Source: Rhabdophis nuchalis
Taxonomy: Eukaryota > Chordata > Lepidosauria > Squamata > Natricidae
Direction of reading: 5' to 3'
DNA length: 64,000 nt
Assembly (NCBI GenBank): GCA_039707465.1
Contig: CM077644.1
Span: forward strand, 187,227,462 to 187,291,461
Part shown: positions 57,480 to 64,000 of the stretch, one piece after another
Layout: each line of letters opens with the position of its first letter
How positions within the stretch are numbered: position 1 is the stretch's first letter
Notes under the pieces: model-generated
The model's database searches: none
What the model saw: the letters and a program-made list of their open reading frames with translations, nothing else
What the model was told of the DNA's origin: nothing
Made by a program: the position numbers and the translations under genes

Positions 57480-58285
57480 TATTAAACTTGTTGACCGCTC
57501 CCTCTCCCCAAAGGGACTCGGAGCGGTGCACAGGGCTAATAAAACAATAAATACATACATATAGTTAAAAAACAAATTAAATATTTCCCTGCGCTAAAAA
57601 TCCAATTAAAAACTAAAATCCCCATCTAAAATTTCTAGCAGCCCCATCGAAGAGAGACTAACCTAGGCCGGCCAAGCAGAACAGATATGTTTTTAATTTT
57701 AGACGGAAGGAGCGGAGGTCCGTGGTAGTTCTAATGTCGGGGGGAAGGGCGTTCCAGAGGGCTGGGCCCGCCACAGAGAGAGCCCTTCCCCTGGGCATCG
57801 CCCGCTGACAAAGTCTAGTGGACGGCACCCGGAGAAGTCCCTCTCTGTGGGAGCGAATCGGCCGTGTGGATGTGTGCGGCAGGATCCGATCCTGCAAATA
57901 GCTAGGTCCCGAACCATGGAGCACTTTAAAGATGATGACTAGAACCTTGAAGTGCACCCGGAAGACGACAGGCAGCCAGTGCAGCTCGCGCAAGAGCGGT
58001 GTTACATGGGTACACCTTGCGGTTCCCATAATTGCTCGCGCGGCTGCATTCTGGACTAGCTGAAGTCTCCGAGTGCACCTCAAGGGGAGCCCCATGTAGA
58101 GAGAGTTACAATAGTCCAGTCGGGATGTCACGAGAGCATGAGTGACTATGCGAAGGGCGTCCCGATCCAATAGGGGGTGCAACTGGCGAACCAGGCGAAC
58201 CTGGTAAAACGCCCTCCTGGCCACGGCTGTCACTTGATCTTCCATGGACAGCCGGGCATCCAGGAGGACACCCAAGTTGCGCACC
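57480..58285 (-). mobile_element. L2-like LINE 3' fragment, type B, with open C-terminal frame
   Basis: About 0.8 kb of the type B LINE on the reverse strand. A 219-codon open frame (57658-58317) runs from RNLGVLLDARLSMEDQV through LVTSRLDYCNSLYMGLPLR to the CLAGLG terminus, then the type B 3' UTR. It is very close to copy B, with no stop in the retained part. It lacks the endonuclease and RT catalytic core, so it is a dead 5'-truncated insertion. Its tail abuts a 78-bp AAT array. Confidence 0.92.
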
Positions 58286-59979
58286 CCAGTGTTATAATCA
58301 CTGTCATCAAAAATCATGACAAGTTACTATTTGTTGCATCCCACATTCTGTACCACATTCAGACCAATACATATAGGTAGTAAGATGCTTATATTCATGT
58401 GTACTTTATCTTGTTTTTCGTTTACAATAAATGCTGAATAAACCTGAATTTGGAAATGGGGGAGAGGGAAGGGGAGGGGAAGGAGAAAGAGAGGAGAGAA
58501 GGGGAGACGAGAGAAGCAAAATTTGGCTGGACAATTAACATTCCATAATAGCCTGGAGAATGAAAACAGTAATTTTTGAACTTGTAATTTTAACAGTGGA
58601 GAATTGCATGTCTCTCTTCATTTCACATTGTTCAAAGACTAGTAATTATTTAGTTTATGTTGGCAGAAGGAGAAGTACCAAAGGGTGGAGCAAAGAACTA
58701 GTACCTACAGTATAAGGAGAGAAAAAAATACTGCTATCCTGGATCAAAAGGAGTCCTAAATAGATTTATATACCTCAAAGTATTAATGAATTTCAGAGAC
58801 ATCTTTATTTTTCCATGAAAATCCAAAGATGGATGTATCGCCTCATGAAACAATCTCCGACTTCTCGAGTCAGAACTTTTTTTTAATGTACTGAATCTGA
58901 ATAGAAAAGAAGATTAAGTAATCTATAGAAGCAAAAAGAATAGCTAAAATGACAGGAGTTACTCAGAAGAACTGCTGAAATGAATGGAAACATTTTTCTT
59001 TAAATTGCCAGTCATCAGCTATGTTATCTTTTTTCTTGAAAAAAATAATCGAGAGAATGAATATATATAGATATAGGTATAGGTATCTCTCTTTCACAGA
59101 GATATCTGTCAAAGATTATGTGATTTTCCTCATTAGCAAAGATTCAAAACCAATTGAATAATATGGATATTTATTAAAAATGGTACATGCATAACCTTTG
59201 CTTCTAATTATGCACAAACATTAACCAAAGTTTAAAATATCCATAAGTGGAAATCTTACACAGAACATGTTTATATACAGTATCTGCAATGACATTCATG
59301 TTCTAATCAAGTCATGTCTTCTTTTTAAAGTGATGAATCTTAATCAGCACATCATAGTGTCAGACTAACCTAAATTGGGTAGGTAGGTCTATTTAATTAG
59401 GCTTGCTTCTCACTTCAAAAGTGAACAGGAAAAATTTCTTCATGCATAATAATTCATGAAATGGTTTAGTCACTGAAAGATATTCTTACCATTGCTCATC
59501 AATCAGGTTCTCAATGGTTTCTCCTTTCAGTCTGAAGGCCAGGCCAGGTTGAATTAGTCCATGTGATTGTCATGTGCACTCAGCATTCTTCTTCTTCATT
59601 CAGTATGGGGTATTACAACAAGATGTTGTATATTTTGGGTACTGCATTTTGAGGACGTCAAATGATATCTCAATAATTTCATCAATGTGGACCTTGTTGT
59701 AAGCTTGGCTTACAGCCAAGCTAATTCTTTCCAGGCATGGTTAGTGAGCATGCAAGAGAGCACCTGTCTCTATTTTAAAAAAAAGTTCTCCTCTACTAAA
59801 GTATACACAAGTTCTTATGTCCAGGAAGTGCTCAAATAGCTACATCAAATCTAGAAGTACAAAATTGAGCCTATCAATCAGTGCAGATCTTTTACGCAAG
59901 CATGATGGGGTCACCATATCCTACTGAAATAAACAGATGAACTGTGCATCTTGTGCCAATTAAAATTTCCAAATGCAAT
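58286..59979. other. No recognised feature
   Basis: AT-rich apart from the GA tract. The end near 59690-59980 may be more of the decayed L2 copy. Confidence 0.5.
58455..58515. repeat. GA-rich purine tract
   Basis: About 60 bp with almost only G and A on the plus strand. Confidence 0.85.
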
Positions 59980-60315
59980 GTAAGGAGAACCTCATGTAGA
60001 GCACATTGTAATCATCTGCTCATAGTATAAGTAAGGGATGGATGACTATTGCCACATCAGACCAATTCAGAAATGGTCACATGTGAATCATTAAGTGTAA
60101 TTGTCAAATGCCATAGCCATCTGGAGATTCAAGGACAGCACAGAATTAAGGAGACCTCCCAAATTATAAACCTGATCTTTCATAGGGAGTATAAATCTCT
60201 CTTCTGTTTTATCTGGATTTAAACTCAGTTTAATATCCATTGAATCCAGGTAATGTTTCGTAATGAGTATTAATTTTCTTGAAGTTAAGTAAGAATGAGC
60301 CATAAAGCACCTGCA
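59980..60315 (-). mobile_element. Degraded L2-like RT fragment
   Basis: The reverse strand encodes DSMDIKLSLNPDKTEERFIL and VYNLGGLLNSVLSLNLQMA, recognisable as the L2-like LNPSKTEWLWF / VRNLGVLLDSRLSLEDQVA region. Farther left, CCTCATGTAGAGCACATTG matches the rCYMGLPLR-coding part. Several indels and stops show an old insertion. Confidence 0.65.
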
Positions 60316-60738
60316 TCCTAACATTTTTATTATACCCTTTTAATATGAATGAACAAAGGAACAAAAATAGAACCTGTATTTTAAAGCTCTCTTAGTTATG
60401 TTATGTGGTCTGTACTGGGATGAATTCTGTTTGTAATTTCATATATTTTTACATTGACTGTATTATGTTCTACCTTCTGCATTACTCTCTTCCATAATAT
60501 ATTATTATACTATGGCAACTGTCAGAGAAAAATAAACAAATAAAACCACATTGCATATACACTATATTTTACTGTTCAATTCCTCTTATTAACAGTCTAC
60601 TCTTGGGTAATGCTGGCACAATGAATCATTTTTTAAAAACAAAATCACCATTCAATCTAGCAAAGAACAAACATCAACCTTATTCTGACCCATTTCCCAA
60701 AGATGTACATTTTTTGTTCATTCTCTCCCCCCTCTTCC
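60316..60738. other. No recognised feature
   Basis: AT-rich flank of the tetranucleotide block. Confidence 0.5.
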
Positions 60739-60930
60739 CTCCATCCATCCATCCATCCATCCATCCATCCATCCATCCATCCATCCATCCATCCATCCAT
60801 CCATCCATCCATCCACCCACCCACCCACCCACCCACCCACCCACCCACCCACCCACCCACCCACCCACCCACCCACCCACCCATCCATCCATCCATCCAT
60901 CCATCCATCCATCCATCCATCCATCCATCC

Positions 60931-60990
<60 letters not shown>

Positions 60991-60991
60991 G
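60739..60991. repeat. Four-block tetranucleotide array (CATC)-(CACC)-(CATC)-(CTAT)
   Basis: About 250 bp: CATC to 60813, CACC to about 60881, CATC again to about 60930, then CTAT to about 60990. The long His/Pro/Ser- and Trp/Gly/Met-type frames on both strands are by-products. Confidence 0.97.
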
Positions 60992-61007
60992 CGTTTCTAT
61001 CTATCTA

Positions 61008-61167
61008 CAGTGGTGGGATTCAACATTTTTTACTACTGGTTCTGTGGGCATGGTTTGGGGATGTGGCAGGGGAAGGTATACTGCAAAATCCCCATTCCCT
61101 CCCCACTCTCAAAATTTTCACTACTGGTTCTCCAGAACTTGCCAGAACTGGCTGAATACCACCTCTG
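61008..61167 (+). mobile_element. hAT-like CAGTGGTGG element, shorter copy
   Basis: CAGTGGTGGGATTCAACATT to GGCTGAATACCACCTCTG. It inserted at the edge of the CTAT array, and the flanks start TCTAT on both sides. About 125 bp of the interior found at 27.5 kb is missing. Confidence 0.82.
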
Positions 61168-61780
61168 TCTATATCTCATTTCTTTAAGTGTTGGAAACAA
61201 AGCTTTTTTTTAATCTTTGCCATAAAGGTAGGTTAGATCTGGAAAAATTGTTCAGAGATTTATGATCCTACTTTATTATGAGGGTGCTATCAAAGAAACC
61301 TCTATTTAGTTGTTTGTTCCTGTAAATTGACTAATTAGGTAATCTTGAAACAACCTTCCCTCTCTCACCACCTTATCTTGATTGTTGGTGCTAAATTGCA
61401 TGGTAGTCTCAGAGTAGTTAAAGGAGAAGCACAGTTCCTTCTCAGTGATTGAAGATCTTTCTGCTCCCATTCAATGTGCTGGAGTTCTCTCAGGGTGGTT
61501 CCCCACCTTTCATTTCCAGTCTTGGGCAAAATTAACCATATAATATTTATGGTATTAATATTTATGATGTAATGAACAAAGACCAGAAAGAATTCTAACT
61601 TTTATATCATTCTTTCTGCCTAATCCCATATACTTTCTTATCCAGTTCCTGTGAGCCAGTTACAAATGGAGACATATCGTGATCATGGGACCGTAGGAAT
61701 CCCATGCCGGTCAATAACGTGAGGACCAGTTGTAGCTTTTTTCAGTGCCATTGTATCTTTGAACAGTTGCAAAATGAATG
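61168..61780. other. No recognised feature
   Basis: AT-rich, no ORF of note. Confidence 0.5.
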
Positions 61781-61788
61781 AGCTACAG

Positions 61789-61923
61789 CAGGGGTCCCCA
61801 ACCTTTGCAACTTTAAGTCTGAAGGACTTCAGCTCCCAGAATTCTCCAGCTAGCAAAGCTGGCTGGAGAAGTCTGGGAGCTGAAGTCCTTCAGACTTAAA
61901 GTTGCAAAGGTTGGAGACCCCTG
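61789..61923. mobile_element. Palindromic hAT-type MITE, 135 bp, with 8-bp TSD
   Basis: Hairpin starting CAGGGGTCCCCAACCTTTGC and ending with its complement, flanked by the exact duplication AGCTACAG (61781-61788 and 61924-61931). Same family and length as the 3.5-kb copy. Confidence 0.93.
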
Positions 61924-61931
61924 AGCTACAG

Positions 61932-62309
61932 GATTACCTGTAATGCATCTCCAAATCGCCTCTATATTTGGATATCATCTGTGATTAAAAAAAACATTAA
62001 AGGTTCGCATATTAAACTATAGTGATAAAACATAGATTTTCCACAATATAGATTCTGTGAGAATGAGAAAAGCTGAGTAGCAGCTTATTTCATTAGTTAC
62101 TGGAGTTTATATCAAATGAATCTTCTTCAAAATTAGGGTAATTGTTGGTTTAGGTGACAGTTGTATCCAGTTTAAGCTGGCATACCATTCCTGTTAAATT
62201 CAAACTTGATTCTGCAGACATTACCTAAATTATAATTGTTATAATTGATCTACACAGGACTATTTTTAAAAAGACTTCAGAAACTGATCCAGAATGTGGT
62301 CATGACAAT
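61932..62309. other. No recognised feature
   Basis: AT-rich, no coding signal. Confidence 0.5.
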
Positions 62310-62555
62310 ATCAGTGGATTAACAGAGGCATAGAATCAAGATCACATGAAGTGTTAATACTATTTTATAATGCCTTGGTAAGATCACACTTGGAATATTG
62401 TATCCAGTTTTGGTGGCCTTGATGTAAAAAAGATGTTGAGGCTCTAGAAAGAGTACAGAGAATTGCAACAAAGATGACTAGGGGACCGGAGACTAAAACA
62501 TATAAAGAACAGTTGCTGGAATTGGGTATGTCTATTTTAATGAAGAAATAATATT
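62310..62555 (+). mobile_element. CR1-like LINE C-terminal fragment
   Basis: Plus-strand frames give VLILFYNALVRSHLEYCIQF and VEALERVQRIATKMTRG, followed by LLELGMSILMKK, the same CR1 region as at 27.1 kb. Stops and lost ends show it is inactive. Confidence 0.75.
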
Positions 62556-63282
62556 TGGCTATATTGTTTTGGGTCAAGGAAGTGATAGGGGTTATTTAAA
62601 GTCCTAAATACTTAATTCCTTATAGACTTCCTCAACCTGTATCATCCTGCCTATACTTTAAAACTAGATAGCAAGGACTTTGTTCTGCAACCAGAAATTC
62701 CTGCCTAGGAAAACTTGATTGGCATCTTCTCTGATATTCTTTCACCATTTAGTTAAGATCATTTTTAGGAAAGCACTTTTTCCTCAGGGGATGCACATTG
62801 TGATTGATATTTTAATTCTTATAACTTATACATATTAAATATGTTCTTAAATATTGATTTACTCTTGTTTGATAATTGTTATAATATTCTTACAGGGCAT
62901 GTAAGCACTAGAATGGCAGAAAATCAATAACATAGATGGAAAAACAACCTTGATGTAGCAATGCTTTGTGGGGCATTGCAAGAAATACCAGAGAATTCCA
63001 GTCTATAGCTAGTTGATTCCTTGTTTCAAAAGTTGTCTAAATCGGAAGAATTTAGCACTAGTTATGCCATGGTACTTATCTGAAAAATGAAATAGTAAAT
63101 TACCTTTTGGTGTTAATATACCGTTTTGAAATGTTACACCTGTAGGAATTTTACGTGTGACCAATCCTAAGTAATTTTGTGTTGCAAAAGAAACCAGAAA
63201 ATAAAAACATAACACCCAGAATAAATACATGATCTTTATAGGAGAAATGTTTGCTAATGTTAAGGGAAGAGAGCTCTGAGCT
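62556..63282. other. No recognised feature
   Basis: AT-rich, only a short reverse ORF at 63009-63230. Confidence 0.5.
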
Positions 63283-63480
63283 TGAGTCAGTTTGGTCTAG
63301 TGGTAAAGGCATCAGACGAGAGACCAGGAAACTGAGTTTTAGCCCTGTGTCAGATATTAAGCCAGTTGGATGACCTTAAGCCAACCACCCTCTCTCAGCC
63401 CCAAGAAGTATGTAATGGCAAACCATTTCTGAAATCTTGACAGGAAAACTTCAGGCAATTGTCAGGAGTCAAAACTGATT
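63283..63480 (+). mobile_element. tRNA-derived SINE
   Basis: Plus-strand head TTTGGTCTAGTGGTAAAGGC (A box) and GAGTTTTAGCCC (B box), then GTTGGATGACCTTAAGCC and GTCAGGAGTCAAAACTGATT. Too diverged and long to be a tRNA gene. Pol III internal promoter type. Confidence 0.75.
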
Positions 63481-63510
63481 CAAAGGCACAGATCACACAC
63501 CCTCCCACAT

Positions 63511-63839
63511 CCACACAAGTGGTGGGTTGCAGGCAGCATATCCCGGTACGGGTATACCGGAACCTGCCCAGAGCACAGGGTACCATTCTGGTACGGGGCT
63601 CTGGAGGGCCCACCCGCCCGAGCTTCTTACCTGTCCTTCAAAGCCTTTGGCGCTTCCATGCATATGCATGGCATGTGCAGTGCCTGTGCGATGCTCCGCC
63701 GAGCAGCTGGAGTGTTGCGGAGGCTTGTGGCGGCGTCGCTGGCAGGTACAGCGCATGTGTGTGCCAGGCACGTCCATGTGAACACCGTCGGGCCCACTCC
63801 AACTGGTACGGTTGGAATGGGATCCAGGACCCACCACTG
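63511..63839. mobile_element. hAT-like element with AGTGGTGGG ends
   Basis: Left AGTGGTGGGTTGCAGGCAGC, right CCAGGACCCACCACTG. GC-rich interior with GGTACGGGTATACCGGAACC. A CCCACAT string lies on both sides and may be the duplication. The overlapping open frames have no recognisable domain. Confidence 0.65.
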
Positions 63840-64000
63840 ACCCACATCTAAGTTCACCTGGACCTATTTCTTTGTAATCATATTGTCAATTTAAATTAGG
63901 ACATCTATAAAGATCTTCATCCCAATTTTGAAACATTTTCTAATGCATGGAATAAATTTGTACCTAGCCAACTTTGGTGAACAAAGCAGGGTCAGGCTTA

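Noticed and set aside
60603..61187. 194-codon plus-strand frame with SIHP/THPP repeats, and the reverse WMDG/WVGG frames
   Set aside because: These translate the CATC/CACC/CTAT array. No start context or domain.
63283..63350. Possible tRNA gene
   Set aside because: A and B boxes are present, but the body cannot form a proper tRNA and continues into SINE sequence.
1..64000. Endogenous retrovirus or LTR element
   Set aside because: I saw no gag, protease, integrase or paired LTRs. The only RT signatures are non-LTR types.

Overview
The window looks like intergenic or intronic DNA from a squamate reptile, most likely a snake. I found no convincing host exon, rRNA, tRNA gene or promoter. The squamate call is an inference. 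It rests on a mixture of L2-like, CR1-like, Rex1-like and BovB-like LINE pieces, tRNA-derived SINEs of types known from squamates, many short non-autonomous DNA transposons, and abundant AAT, ATAG and ATTT microsatellites lying directly at LINE 3' ends.

Layout. The first 37 kb is AT-rich and carries scattered fragments: a TA-flanked fold-back element (1451-2500), hAT-type miniature elements with 8-bp target duplications (3529, 13276, 14308, 15381, 24422, 27510), L2-like 3' ends (6.0, 8.8, 12.8, 20.5 and 25.2 kb), a BovB-like remnant (10.1 kb), a Helitron-like element containing a CR1 piece and a minisatellite (18.2-19.35 kb), another non-LTR fragment (21.6-22.3 kb), a TA-flanked element with internal tandem repeats (28.55-29.03 kb) and a CR1 copy with an internal deletion (31.7-32.4 kb).

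The centre holds the only long coding regions: two near-full-length L2-like LINEs in the same orientation. Copy A (37252-40569) has an uninterrupted 1105-codon ORF with endonuclease and reverse transcriptase. Copy B (41701-44961) is the same kind of gene interrupted by a single in-frame TAG at codon 701. Between them is a nearly perfect 118-bp inverted repeat (41329-41567).

The right third (45-64 kb) is again non-coding. It has a Rex1-like LINE 3' copy (47.9-48.6 kb) and a short element sharing its 3' end (50.3 kb), hAT-type elements (49.3, 56.0, 61.0, 61.8 and 63.5 kb), L2 3' copies (53.1 and 57.5 kb), a large CATC/CACC/CTAT block (60.7-61.0 kb) and a tRNA-derived SINE (63.3 kb).

The L2-like fragments sort into at least three 3'-end types: type A, type B and a third type C at 20.5 and 25.2 kb. 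The short DNA elements carry no transposase and would depend on enzymes encoded elsewhere. All family names come from remembered motifs, not from a database search.
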